Counted from the stretch's first letter, positions 1-8,543 are shown. The stretch: 11,291 bases of DNA from an uncultured Spartobacteria bacterium (GCA_903915315.1 CAIWSO010000129.1:1-11291), one strand, 5' to 3'. Made by a program: numbers and translations. The notes: generated by a model not told the origin, from the letters alone.

Positions 1-23
1 CCGGAGCGTACCGGAAAACACAG

Positions 24-39
24 GCCAGCGGGCGCTGGC
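24..39 (-). terminator. Possible weak terminator after gpmA-queH
   Basis: A GC-rich hairpin (GCCAGC arms, 4-base loop) lies about 95 bases past the queH stop. Read on the minus strand it is followed by CTGTGTTTT, a poor but T-containing tail. No better terminator lies between it and queH. The same stretch has further short inverted repeats (GGTAG/CTACC at about 42-52), so it may instead belong to a structured repeat running off the window edge. Confidence 0.3.
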
Positions 40-131
40 TAGGTAGCCTACCGCAAGTAGCCCAAAACGTGAAATGAAGTTACATCAACTAAACTGCTAT
101 CAGCGCTTATATTTTGCTGGAGGAATGCGGG

Positions 132-824
132 CTACTCAGCGGCGTCAGTTTTTTCTACTTCACCGTAATATTTGACGCCCATTTCGATTTTTTCGCGTCC
201 GTTGGCGAGTCGCCATTTATTGGAATCGCGGAGGGAGTAAATGCAGCCGCAGTATTCCTGTTGGTAGAACTGTTCGCGTTTTGAAATTTCGAGCATGCGT
301 TGGGCGCCGCCGCCTTTGCGCCAGTTGAACTCCCAGTAGGAAAGATCGGGGTATTTTGCAGCGGCACGAACTCCGCAGCCGTTGATCTGGTCCATGTCCT
401 TCCAGCGAGAAATGCCTAAGCAACTCGTGATAACGGGAAATCCATTTTCATGGGCATAGAGGGCGGTACGGTCGAAGCGCATGTCGAAGCACATCGTGCA
501 GCGGGCGCCTTTCTCGGGTTCCCACTCCAAGCCTTTGGCTCGCGCGAACCAGTTGTCCGTATCGTAATCCGCGTCCACAAAGGGGACACCTTCTTTTTCG
601 GCGAAACGGATATTCTCGGCCTTGCGGAGTTCGTATTCTTCGCGCGGATGGATATTCGGATTGTAGAAATAAATCGTGTAGTCGATCCCAGAAGCCGCCA
701 TCGCCTCCATCACCTCGCCTGAACAGGGGGCGCAGCACGAGTGGAGGAGAACTTTTTTGTTCCCGCCTGGCGGCTCGAGGACTGGGCGAACGCTCGGTTG
801 TGGTGTTGGTTTTTGATTTTTCAA
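132..824 (-). CDS. queH: Epoxyqueuosine reductase QueH
   Basis: This gene encodes the non-B12 epoxyqueuosine reductase (QueH, formerly DUF208), which reduces epoxyqueuosine to queuosine at position 34 of GUN-anticodon tRNAs in the cytoplasm. The family hallmarks are all visible: HSCCAPCSG at residues 28-36, a CTMC pair (C109, C112) followed by FDMRFDRTA, TSCLGISRWKD at 133-143, and CGC at 192-194. These cysteines are the ones expected for the metal/Fe-S and redox centre. Length (230 aa) is close to family norms with a slightly long proline-rich N-terminus of about 22 residues. The start chosen is TTG at 824: upstream in frame I find no ATG or GTG before the gpmA coding region, and the next ATG lies beyond the CC motif. 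No Shine-Dalgarno is seen. It lies 49 bases downstream of gpmA, same strand, probably one transcript. Family call very secure; start uncertain. Confidence 0.93.
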   Translation of the reverse strand: MKNQKPTPQPSVRPVLEPPGGNKKVLLHSCCAPCSGEVMEAMAASGIDYTIYFYNPNIHPREEYELRKAENIRFAEKEGVPFVDADYDTDNWFARAKGLEWEPEKGARCTMCFDMRFDRTALYAHENGFPVITSCLGISRWKDMDQINGCGVRAAAKYPDLSYWEFNWRKGGGAQRMLEISKREQFYQQEYCGCIYSLRDSNKWRLANGREKIEMGVKYYGEVEKTDAAE

Positions 825-873
825 ATCAACGAAGGGCTGCTTTGATGGATGGGACGGATCTTTCCGATGGATC

Positions 874-1623
874 TTAGGCCTTCGCCTTGCCTTGGCTCGC
901 TACGGCATTCATGGCTGCTGCGATCGCTTCTTGGTCGCCGAGGTAGTAGCTTTTGAGCGGCTTGAGGTTTTCATCCAACTCGTAAACGAGGGGAATGCCG
1001 GTAGGGATGTTGAGCTTGAGGACTTGCTCTTCGGTGAGGTTGTCGAGGTATTTTACCAGAGCGCGAAGGCTATTCCCGTGGGCCGCAATGATGACACGTT
1101 TGCCGGATTTAACCGTGGGTGCGATTTTTTCGTGCCAAAGTGGAAGAAAGCGATCGACAGTATCCTTGAGGCACTCGGTGAGGGGAAGTTGGGACTCGGG
1201 AATGCCGGCGTAGCGGGGATCGTGTCCGGGCCAACGCTCGTCGGATTTCTCAAGCGGGGGTGGGGGGATGTCGTAACTGCGGCGCCAGACGAGGACCTGT
1301 TCGTCGCCAAACTTGGCCGCTGTTTCGGATTTATTGAGGCCTTGGAGAGCTCCATAATGACGCTCGTTGAGGCGCCAGTCTTTTTCCATCGGGATCCAGA
1401 GTTGGTCGAGTTCCGTGAGAACGCCCCAGAGCGTGTTGAGAGCGCGTTTGAGAACGGAAACGTAGGCGATATCGAAGCTGAATCCTTCTTTTTTGAGGAG
1501 TTCGCCGGCGGCCTTGGCTTCGGAGCAACCTTTGTCGCTGAGTTCGACGTCGTGCCAACCAGTGAAGCGGTTTTCTTTATTCCAGGTGCTTTCGCCGTGG
1601 CGGATGAGGACAAGTTTATACAT
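874..1623 (-). CDS. gpmA: 2,3-bisphosphoglycerate-dependent phosphoglycerate mutase
   Basis: This is the cofactor-dependent phosphoglycerate mutase that interconverts 3- and 2-phosphoglycerate in glycolysis and gluconeogenesis. Visible motifs are the N-terminal RHGESTWN with the phosphorylated histidine H9, FTGWHDVELSDKG substrate-loop residues, LNERHYGALQG with the general acid/base E87, and AAHGNSLRAL with the second active-site histidine H182. The 249-aa length matches the usual dPGM length of about 250, including the C-terminal tail that closes over the active site, so this is not a short PhoE/CobC-type phosphatase. The start is ATG at 1623, matching the family N-terminus MYKLVLIRHGES; no Shine-Dalgarno is visible and the leader is A/T-rich. 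It is the first gene of a probable gpmA-queH unit, divergent from the glycosyltransferase gene at 1730. Confidence 0.97.
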   Translation of the reverse strand: MYKLVLIRHGESTWNKENRFTGWHDVELSDKGCSEAKAAGELLKKEGFSFDIAYVSVLKRALNTLWGVLTELDQLWIPMEKDWRLNERHYGALQGLNKSETAAKFGDEQVLVWRRSYDIPPPPLEKSDERWPGHDPRYAGIPESQLPLTECLKDTVDRFLPLWHEKIAPTVKSGKRVIIAAHGNSLRALVKYLDNLTEEQVLKLNIPTGIPLVYELDENLKPLKSYYLGDQEAIAAAMNAVASQGKAKA

Positions 1624-1647
1624 TCGGTAAAATATTATTAGGCTTCG

Positions 1648-1677
1648 TTTCTAGCAGTGGGGTTCTGGGATTGGCAA
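1648..1677 (-). promoter_or_regulatory. Candidate promoter for gpmA
   Basis: On the minus strand TTGCCA (1677-1672) and TAGAAA (1653-1648) are separated by 18 bases, a fair sigma-70-like pair about 25 bases before the gpmA start. The 106-base divergent gap also holds a TATAAA on the minus strand without a good partner. Pattern match by eye only. Confidence 0.28.
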
Positions 1678-1729
1678 TTTTATAAGCTTTCCTCCACTGT
1701 GTGGCTCTATCAGATTGAGGTTTGTTTTT

Positions 1730-2977
1730 ATGCGCCTTTTACTTGGTAAACTGAATGCTCTGTTCTGGAGCGATAATTCGAACCTTTATGCGAGGCGTCT
1801 TTGGCTTTTATTTTTCGCGATCGTTGCCTTGCTGGCTTTCTTTCAGCCGGCTCAGCGGAATATCACGCATCACTACAGCCGCGCGGCCTACAATTGGTGG
1901 AATTCGGAAAATATGTATTCCCTAAGCGGAAGTGGTTTTTTGTATTTCCCCCAATCTGCCTTGCTTTACACGCCCTTTGCTTGGCAGGAATTTCCCGAAA
2001 ACATTACAGTTTTTAAGAAGCAGCCACTCAGTGAAACATTGCTTCCGACATTACCTCTTCGTTTGGCGGAGGTTCTCTATCGGGCTTTTTCTTTGGGTCT
2101 TTTGTGTTGGGCGATTTGGCGGATGTGTGAGCTTTTTAAAATCGAATCACGCTACTCCAGTTTGTTTTCATTGGTGACTGTGCTCAGCATCCCAGCCTCG
2201 CTCACGGCTGGTCGAAATGGGCAATTCAACTTGTTGCTTGCCGCGACGATGATTTTGGCAACGGTGGCCGTGTCGCAAAAGCGCTGGGGTAGTGCCGCGA
2301 CATGGTTGGTATTGGGAGTCTTGGTGAAGCCACTCGGGCTTGTGCCGCTTCTTTTGTTCGGGGTGCTCTATCCTGCCCTTTGGTGGCGCTTGGCGGTGGG
2401 TATGTTGTGCTTCATGGGGATGTCTTTCATTCACTACGATCCGAAGTATGTCCTATCCCAGTGGCAAATGTGCATTGAGCAGATGCGTACCGCCAGTACG
2501 CCTACAGACAATAGTTTCGATGATATCGCAGGCATGTTCCGGACTTTTGGCATCAATGGTTCAGATCAAACCTGGTTTGCCGTTCGAGCTTTATTTGCCT
2601 TCCTCACTCTGGGAATCGCTTGGCGGCTTAAAAAAATCTACTCCTCCGAAGTCGGGCCTCTTTTAATTGCGGGACTTTCGGCGGCTTATTTGATGGCGTT
2701 CAACCCTCGAACGGAGACCGTTTCTTATGTGATCATAGCGCCTTTTGTGGCGATGTGTGCGGGATTGCTGATTCGACAGCAGAAATCACTGACCGTTCTC
2801 ACTGCGTTGCTTGTTTTCCTTTGCATCGGTTTTGGTGCGGATTGCTATGGTGACATCTACAAACTGACCCGAATTTGGTTCAAACCCCTATTGGCTCTCT
2901 TGTTTTTTGGGCTTCTTATGGTTTGGGGTGCTCGCAAATACGCTCCTATTGACCACAGGAATGTGCAGGCGCTTTAG
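1730..2977 (+). CDS. GT87-type integral membrane glycosyltransferase (DUF2029-like)
   Basis: A 415-aa polytopic membrane protein with about nine or ten hydrophobic segments, the first at residues 24-38. It resembles the GT-C fold glycosyltransferase family 87 (DUF2029), whose members transfer sugars, often mannose, from polyprenyl-phosphate donors on the outer face of the membrane. Support comes from the arrangement after helix 1: HYSRAAYNWW then FLYFPQSALLYTPFA (residues 48-83), like the family's YxxAA...YPP...P loop; then a GRNGQFN motif near residue 162 and VKPLGLVPLL near 197, the 'G..N......K..pl' signature of this family. The acidic residue expected in the first external loop is not obvious. 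I chose ATG at 1730 because GAGG at 1717-1720 sits 9 bases before it; an in-frame TTG at 1715 would overlap this site. Acceptor and donor cannot be told. It lies 65 bases ahead of the hydrolase gene, possibly co-transcribed. Confidence 0.75.
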   Translation: MRLLLGKLNALFWSDNSNLYARRLWLLFFAIVALLAFFQPAQRNITHHYSRAAYNWWNSENMYSLSGSGFLYFPQSALLYTPFAWQEFPENITVFKKQPLSETLLPTLPLRLAEVLYRAFSLGLLCWAIWRMCELFKIESRYSSLFSLVTVLSIPASLTAGRNGQFNLLLAATMILATVAVSQKRWGSAATWLVLGVLVKPLGLVPLLLFGVLYPALWWRLAVGMLCFMGMSFIHYDPKYVLSQWQMCIEQMRTASTPTDNSFDDIAGMFRTFGINGSDQTWFAVRALFAFLTLGIAWRLKKIYSSEVGPLLIAGLSAAYLMAFNPRTETVSYVIIAPFVAMCAGLLIRQQKSLTVLTALLVFLCIGFGADCYGDIYKLTRIWFKPLLALLFFGLLMVWGARKYAPIDHRNVQAL

Positions 2978-3042
2978 ACGTGTTTGATTCTTGCATGCAT
3001 TTTGGGAGCGGAGTAAGGCTGGAATAGTTCCTTGTAGGCCCG

Positions 3043-3813
3043 ATGAGCTTCAGAGTTGTCACCTTTAATATTCAGAACGGGGAGTCTTTTGACGACACCA
3101 CTTCCGCTCCTCCATCCATTGATCTCGATCGGACCTGCGCGTTCATTAATAGTTTGGCCCCCGATATCTTTTGTCTGCAGGAGGTCGAGCGGGGATGGGA
3201 TGGCGGCAGGCAGGTCGAACCACCCCCGAATTATATCCGACTGAAAGAGGCTTTTCCGAATTACGATTCGGTTTTTTCCTATCCCATTCCGAATGATAAA
3301 GAGATCCCTTTCGGGCTCGGGTTGGCCATTTTTTCAAAGACGTCCCTTCGTGATTTTGAAAAAGTCCATCTACCCGCAGCCAATCTGGAATTTGAATTTG
3401 AGGGGAAAACGCGCCAAGCCTCATCGCGCCTTCTGATCGAGGCTAGCACGACGATCGAGGGGCGAGATGTCCGGCTAATGAATACGCATCTTCAGGCTTT
3501 TTTTATGATCGGTGGCTCGAGTGACTCACATCCCGAGCAACGCAATATCATTGAGGAACGCCTTAAGCTGTATTCCGCTGGGGCCGCAATCTTGACGGGC
3601 GATATGAACTCAGCGCCAGGGGAGACGATCGTGCGGCAGTTTGAAGACTCAGGCTACCAGACAGCTCAAATCTCCGAGGTGACATGGCGACGACGTCCCT
3701 ACATTACGGATCACATTTTTTATAATTCGAATCTGGAACTGAAATCTGGCCGAGTCGTTCAAACGAATGTCTCCGACCACCATGCCGTGGTAGCGGATTT
3801 CGATTTCCATTAA
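3043..3813 (+). CDS. Endonuclease/exonuclease/phosphatase family hydrolase
   Basis: A 256-aa cytoplasmic protein (no signal peptide) of the metal-dependent endonuclease/exonuclease/phosphatase (DNase I/ExoIII/inositol phosphatase) superfamily. The catalytic set is complete: TFNIQN with N9, LQEVE with metal-binding E47, MNTHLQ with H149, GDMNSAPG with D187 and N189, ITDHIFY with D223-H224, and the terminal SDHHAV with D245-H246. The fold cuts phosphodiester or phosphomonoester bonds; the substrate (DNA, RNA, lipid or inositol phosphate) cannot be read from these motifs, and no ExoIII-specific DNA-binding signature was recognised. The start is ATG at 3043, which puts the first strand (FRVVTFNIQN) at the normal place; the ribosome site is weak (TAGG four bases before). 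The stop codon shares a TTAA with the stop of the convergent AsmA-like gene. Confidence 0.88.
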   Translation: MSFRVVTFNIQNGESFDDTTSAPPSIDLDRTCAFINSLAPDIFCLQEVERGWDGGRQVEPPPNYIRLKEAFPNYDSVFSYPIPNDKEIPFGLGLAIFSKTSLRDFEKVHLPAANLEFEFEGKTRQASSRLLIEASTTIEGRDVRLMNTHLQAFFMIGGSSDSHPEQRNIIEERLKLYSAGAAILTGDMNSAPGETIVRQFEDSGYQTAQISEVTWRRRPYITDHIFYNSNLELKSGRVVQTNVSDHHAVVADFDFH

Positions 3814-6209
3814 CGCTCTTCCGGCTTTTTCGCAGCACCCCCGCCGAAGACTGGAATACGAGGGATGATTTTGGGACTCCATTTAGGGTCTGCCATGGTG
3901 CCATTGGAGTAGTACTCAAAGAGTTTGCTCACCGGAAAAAAGACCAAGCCTGGAATTCCCTGAGCGTTGATTCGCATGCTCATGTCCAATCCCCCAGTCA
4001 GGAGCTGGATACTGCCATCACCATACATGCTGAATCCGCGGCCTTGGATCTCGATATTTTTCGTGCTGACTTTTTCGTTGCCGACAGTGAAATCCGCTGT
4101 GGCTATTCGAGCGTTGTTGTAGACAACGCCTGGAATCACTGTTCCAAGGATGTAGGAGAAGGGCCCTAGGAGCGGTATCGCAAAAACGTTTCCATCTTCG
4201 ATTTTGAGGCTGCCCTTGCCGATCATTTGGGACTCTTCCTTCATTCGTGCATTAAATTGGAACTGTCCGCTAATGACGCCCTTGGAATCATCGTATCCAA
4301 AGTATAGGTCGGTGAGTTTCGAGAAATTGAGCCGAGAGAGAGTGATGTTCGCGTTGAAAACGGGATCCTTGGGATTGATCGAGACGTTAGCTAGGACGGC
4401 TACGTTTCCGCCCATTAGGTCGCCTCGCTTGACGTCGGCAACGACACGATTGTTAAGGATGTCGACTTTGGCCTTCGTGTGCCCGAAGGAGAGCGTTTTT
4501 TTGAGGAGATCGTAATCCAAGCCAGTGGGAGCATCGACCTGAATGCCGAGGTTGTTTTTTGTGGGATCGTTCATGTGGACTTTCCCTTGAACAGCGAGGC
4601 TGGGAGGAGTGTGAAAACGATAGGGAGTGATGGTTCTGGCGATTCTGGGATCGATCCAAGTCATGACGTCGACTGGAACGAGAGTGGAACGGATTTTGTC
4701 GAGTCGAACCTCCTGTTTTCCGACATCATAGGCGACGCTGCCGGTGGCGCGCCCGTCTCCAGAGGCAACAAGAATGTTTGTGAATGTGGCGCACGCATTG
4801 GCGATTTCAAAATCCGACTCCACGCTATCCATCCAAGCGCCGCGCATGGCGGTGCGACCGAGTTTAAGGTGACCCTTCCCTAGCATATGTGCGAAATCAA
4901 GATTCGTGGATCGGAGGGAAACAGTGATGTCTGGAGTCTCAGTGAATTCAGTGCTGGCCAGAACATCGCGTGCCTTCGGGCCCACCAAACCAATGAGGTC
5001 TGTAGGCGGGATTGTATTGTGGAGATCGAGGCGGAGATCATCCTTGGCTATCCATAAATTTCCTTCGAGTGAGCCGCGCTGTGTCCTCACAAGAATGTCG
5101 CGGGCATAAAAAATCCCATCTTTCCATGCAAAGCTGCATCCGACATCAGTGAAGCCCACATGATCAAAAAGCACCATCGGAGCCGCAAAGCTTCCGGTGA
5201 CGTGAAACTGAGGTTTCTGAGATTCGAATTGGATCTCCATTTCGGCGTCGAGGCGGGGAGGTTCTGTGAATTCGAGTTTTTGAATTGCGGGGCTGGACGG
5301 CATGAATCCGTGCAGAAAGGTGGTCGGATTGAGCGTGGATATCAGAGATGCCACCGCCTTGGACTTTTGAAGATCCCATTCGCCAGAGGCTTGTAGGGAC
5401 CCCTGTTTGTCTTTCAATTGAATGATAGGTAAACGGAGGGTTCCACTCGTGAACGAACCCTTGATTTCAATTCCCTCAAGGTTGCCTTTTTTGTGAAGGA
5501 TGCGCGAGGAGGAGAGACGGAATTCGGGCAGGTGAAGGGATTCTGGATGGAGTGCATCGACTTCAAACTCGGCCATAAGGGTGGGTGGGCCATTTGGAAA
5601 TGTCAGTTCTCCCAAAGCGCGGGTGATGGTATTCAATGCGGCGAGGGGATCTTGTTTGTCAGGGCTTCCTTGGGAAGGGGCCAAGCTGAAAGCAAGGTGG
5701 TTGAGAATTTCCCCGCTGACCTTGATCTGAATGCCTGCAATCACACCCTCAAGCAGGCTCAAGCGAAGACGGTCGCCGAGTATCACGATCTCGCCATGGA
5801 TGTCCTGGATTTTCAAGCGGGCGGTCGGGTCGGAATCCGAGAGCGGAATCGAGGCGCTGGCGTTGAACAGACTCACACGATCGATGATCAGGGCTCGATG
5901 CATGAGTTGGCTCAAGTTGATCGAGATGGCGAGATTGTCCAGCGAACCAAGTGTGCGATTGGGCGATTGCGTCTCACGCACCACCACATTTCTTGCCAGC
6001 AATCCATTGAAGGGGTCCAAGGCCAGCTTACCTATTTGCACTTCGATTTGGGGCCCGCTCAGTGCTGCTCCAAGGGCTTCCTTTGCGCCGAAACCGATCC
6101 CCTGCACCCTCAAGTAGTAGGCGGCAGCGGGAACACCTACAAAAATCACAACCAACAAAAGTCGGATGAAATTTTTAAAAAAATAATAAATAACAGGATG
6201 AACTCGCAT
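3810..6209 (-). CDS. AsmA-like envelope protein (AsmA/TamB/YhdP clan)
   Basis: A 799-aa protein with one N-terminal membrane anchor (about residues 14-33, FIRLLLVVIFVGVPAAAYYL) followed by a long periplasmic region made largely of alternating beta-strand patterns, as in AsmA/TamB/YhdP proteins. These form long grooved beta-structures thought to carry phospholipids between inner and outer membrane. The C-terminal part (about 660-770) has the AsmA-like C-terminal pattern: GKGSLKIEDGNVFAIPLLG, then YNNARIATADFTVGNEK, then a GRGFSMYGDGSIQL segment with a hydrophobic end. This supports a Gram-negative envelope. The ATG start is three bases after the priA stop with no Shine-Dalgarno, so translation is probably coupled to priA. 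The exact subfamily is not resolved, and involvement in lipid transport is inferred from the family. Confidence 0.8.
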   Translation of the reverse strand: MRVHPVIYYFFKNFIRLLLVVIFVGVPAAAYYLRVQGIGFGAKEALGAALSGPQIEVQIGKLALDPFNGLLARNVVVRETQSPNRTLGSLDNLAISINLSQLMHRALIIDRVSLFNASASIPLSDSDPTARLKIQDIHGEIVILGDRLRLSLLEGVIAGIQIKVSGEILNHLAFSLAPSQGSPDKQDPLAALNTITRALGELTFPNGPPTLMAEFEVDALHPESLHLPEFRLSSSRILHKKGNLEGIEIKGSFTSGTLRLPIIQLKDKQGSLQASGEWDLQKSKAVASLISTLNPTTFLHGFMPSSPAIQKLEFTEPPRLDAEMEIQFESQKPQFHVTGSFAAPMVLFDHVGFTDVGCSFAWKDGIFYARDILVRTQRGSLEGNLWIAKDDLRLDLHNTIPPTDLIGLVGPKARDVLASTEFTETPDITVSLRSTNLDFAHMLGKGHLKLGRTAMRGAWMDSVESDFEIANACATFTNILVASGDGRATGSVAYDVGKQEVRLDKIRSTLVPVDVMTWIDPRIARTITPYRFHTPPSLAVQGKVHMNDPTKNNLGIQVDAPTGLDYDLLKKTLSFGHTKAKVDILNNRVVADVKRGDLMGGNVAVLANVSINPKDPVFNANITLSRLNFSKLTDLYFGYDDSKGVISGQFQFNARMKEESQMIGKGSLKIEDGNVFAIPLLGPFSYILGTVIPGVVYNNARIATADFTVGNEKVSTKNIEIQGRGFSMYGDGSIQLLTGGLDMSMRINAQGIPGLVFFPVSKLFEYYSNGTMADPKWSPKIIPRIPVFGGGAAKKPEER

Positions 6210-6212
6210 CGA

Positions 6213-8441
6213 TCACATAAGATGAAGCGGATCGATGTCCACGGCCACAAAAACGTCCTCGGGCATGGTCAGGGTCTGCAATGTTTCTTTCGCAAGTCGG
6301 GATAAAAGCATGGAGGAATTTCCCCGCATCGAGACTTGGAAGCGATGGTAGGTCTTGGCTTTTTCAAGGGGTGCGGGAACTCCTTCGCCGATGGTCATGC
6401 CCTCAAGGGCAGCGGCCTTCAGTTTGCGTGAGAGCGTCTGAGCGGAAAATTCCACCCGCTCGCGCACAGTTCCACGCAGAGTGATCATCGCCATTTTTCC
6501 AAACGGGGGGTATCCGAACTTTTCTCGAAATTCCATTTCCTGCTCCATGAATCCTTGAAAGTCATGATGCCGTGCAAACTGAATCGAAGGGCTGAATGGG
6601 GTGAATGTCTGCACAAAAACCTCGCCCTCCATCTCCCCCCGTCCAGCTCGTCCGGCGACCTGGGTGAGCAACTGGAATGTCCGTTCCCCAGCACGGAAAT
6701 CGGGTACATGCAGGCCAAGGTCGGCATTGATGATTCCCACTAGCGTGACATTCGGAAAATGGAGGCCCTTGGCGATCATCTGGGTACCGAGCAGGATATC
6801 GATTTTCCCCTCCTTGAAAGCTCCAAGGGTCTCGCGGTAGGCATCCTTACGGGTCATGGAGTCAGCATCCATGCGGGCGATCCGTGCTTTTGGGAAAATC
6901 TTTTTGAGCACTTCCTCGACTTTCTGGGTTCCCATTCCGGCGAAACGGATTTTCGGATCGGAGCATTTCGGGCAAGACTTCGGAGCTTTCCTTGTGTGCC
7001 CGCAAATGTGGCAAATGAGACGCTCGGCAGCGCGATGGTAGGTGAGGGAAACGCTGCAGTCCGGGCATTGACAGACATGGCCACAGGCTTCGCAAATCAT
7101 GGATGTGGAAAATCCGCGACGATTGAGAAAGAGAATCGATTGTTCCCCTTTTGCCATCCTGCCCTCGATAGCCTCGGAGAGCGGGCGAGCTAAAATGCCG
7201 CCCTCTGGCGTTGATCGGGATTGACGTCGCAAATCTACCACCCGGACGACCGGCATGCTTTTGTCGTCCACTCGCTGATTGAGGCGGACAAGCCGATATT
7301 TGCCTGTTTGGGCATTATGCCAACTTTCGAGGCAAGGAGTCGCGCTGCCAAGTATGACAGCGGCGCCTTCTCGCGATGCACGAAGAACAGCCATATCACG
7401 GGCATTGTAGCGCGGGGCTTCATCTTGCTTGTAAGAACCTTCGTGTTCCTCATCAACGATGATTACGCCGAGGTTTTCCAATGGGGCAAAAATCGAGCTT
7501 CTTGCCCCGATCACAATGCGAGCACTTCCATCGTGGATTTTATGCCACTCGTCATGGCGTTCTCCTTCGGAGAGGTGACTATGAAGAACGGCTATGTTGT
7601 CCTGCATATCTGCAAATCGCGACTTGAAGCGTTCCACTGTTTGCGGAGTCAGCGCGATCTCGGGAACGAGCACAAGAGCGGTTCGGCCATGATTGATAGC
7701 CTCGCGGATCGCACGAAGGTAGATCTCCGTTTTGCCCGAACCCGTGACTCCGAAAAGCAATATTGGCTGGCCGGGTTTTACCATCGCTTCGCGCACGGCC
7801 AACATGGCTTCGGCCTGTTCGGAATTGAGGACCAGCTCGGCATTTGCCACGAAGCGCTCGGAGTAGGGGTTGCGGGCCACAACGCCGGCCTCGATGACCA
7901 CTAGGCCATTTTTTTCCAAACTACGGTAAACGCTATCACTCACTCCGGCCTGGTCAGCTGCTGTGGAGACGGGTAGGGGGCCGGCAGCCTTAATAAGCAC
8001 ACGAAGAGCATCCGCTTGACGAGGCGCTTTGCGAGAGAGTGCTTCGAGCTGTTCCTCAGTTATGGGTGCAATCAGACGGACCGAGTTTTGTTTTTTGACA
8101 GAAACGCGACCGTCGCGCACAGCCACAGGGAGGACACTACAAACGGCCGTTTCCAAGGGGCAGCAATAATAGTCAGCCATCCATCGAGCGAGTTCCAAGA
8201 GAGCTGGACGGATCATGGGTTTCTCATCCAAAAGCTGGCTGATATCTCGCACGGTATCATATTCACAGGACGAGAGGATCTCAATAACAGTGCCGGTGAG
8301 CAGTCGAGTGCGAACCGGTACTCGGACCCGAGATCCAACGCCAATCGAAGATGTCATCGATTCGGGAATTCGATAATCCAGCAATCGACCAGCAGCCTGA
8401 TCGGGTAATACTCTCGCAAACATCCAGCGGAATATCGCCAT
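6213..8441 (-). CDS. priA: Primosomal protein N' (replication restart helicase PriA)
   Basis: PriA is the 3'-to-5' superfamily 2 helicase that recognises stalled forks and starts primosome assembly, leading to reloading of DnaB. All parts are visible in the 742-aa product: an N-terminal DNA-binding domain with LLDYRIPE near residue 25, Walker A GVTGSGKTE (231-239), DEEH box (330-333) followed by the aromatic-rich loop EGSYKQDEAPRYNARD, eight zinc-binding cysteines in four pairs (C450/C453, C459/C462, C477/C480, C490/C493), and helicase motifs V-VI with GTQMIAKGLHFPNVTLVG and LLTQVAGRAGRG. Length fits the family (about 730). I chose ATG at 8441 because AAGGA lies 8 bases ahead of it; an in-frame TTG at 8459 lies upstream of that site. 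It leads a two-gene unit with the AsmA-like gene and is divergent from rplI-dnaB. Confidence 0.97.
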   Translation of the reverse strand: MAIFRWMFARVLPDQAAGRLLDYRIPESMTSSIGVGSRVRVPVRTRLLTGTVIEILSSCEYDTVRDISQLLDEKPMIRPALLELARWMADYYCCPLETAVCSVLPVAVRDGRVSVKKQNSVRLIAPITEEQLEALSRKAPRQADALRVLIKAAGPLPVSTAADQAGVSDSVYRSLEKNGLVVIEAGVVARNPYSERFVANAELVLNSEQAEAMLAVREAMVKPGQPILLFGVTGSGKTEIYLRAIREAINHGRTALVLVPEIALTPQTVERFKSRFADMQDNIAVLHSHLSEGERHDEWHKIHDGSARIVIGARSSIFAPLENLGVIIVDEEHEGSYKQDEAPRYNARDMAVLRASREGAAVILGSATPCLESWHNAQTGKYRLVRLNQRVDDKSMPVVRVVDLRRQSRSTPEGGILARPLSEAIEGRMAKGEQSILFLNRRGFSTSMICEACGHVCQCPDCSVSLTYHRAAERLICHICGHTRKAPKSCPKCSDPKIRFAGMGTQKVEEVLKKIFPKARIARMDADSMTRKDAYRETLGAFKEGKIDILLGTQMIAKGLHFPNVTLVGIINADLGLHVPDFRAGERTFQLLTQVAGRAGRGEMEGEVFVQTFTPFSPSIQFARHHDFQGFMEQEMEFREKFGYPPFGKMAMITLRGTVRERVEFSAQTLSRKLKAAALEGMTIGEGVPAPLEKAKTYHRFQVSMRGNSSMLLSRLAKETLQTLTMPEDVFVAVDIDPLHLM

Positions 8442-8488
8442 CCGTGGGGTCCTTCGCAAGCCCGCTCATCCCTCTATTCCTGTTTGGG

Positions 8489-8517
8489 AATTTATTTTAA
8501 AAAATAGTTCTTGTCAT
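8489..8517 (-). promoter_or_regulatory. Candidate priA promoter
   Basis: On the minus strand ATGACA (8517-8512) and TAAATT (8494-8489) are 17 bases apart with a very A/T-rich spacer that contains the near-perfect palindrome TATTTT-AA-AAAATA (plus strand 8493-8506). It would give a leader of about 40 bases ending in the AAGGA site of priA. Consensus match by eye only. Confidence 0.4.
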
Positions 8518-8543
8518 AAGAGGAATCCCAGATACCTTCATTT

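Noticed and set aside
1..131. tRNA or other known structured RNA at the left edge
   Set aside because: No cloverleaf, T-loop GTTCGA-like or anticodon arrangement can be drawn, and I recognised no known RNA family.
892..1641. Long open frame on the plus strand across gpmA (249 codons)
   Set aside because: It is the exact antisense shadow of gpmA, whose complete catalytic motifs prove the minus-strand reading; the plus-strand product has no recognisable motif.
1715..1729. TTG start for the membrane glycosyltransferase
   Set aside because: It coincides with the GAGG ribosome site that serves the ATG at 1730.
5493..6305. Plus-strand open frame of 270 codons over the AsmA-like gene and priA end
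   Set aside because: It crosses two well-supported minus-strand genes and lacks family features; the priA end and AsmA-like start explain the sequence.
8442..8459. TTG start for PriA six codons upstream
   Set aside because: The AAGGA site lies between it and the ATG at 8441, at the right distance for the ATG only.
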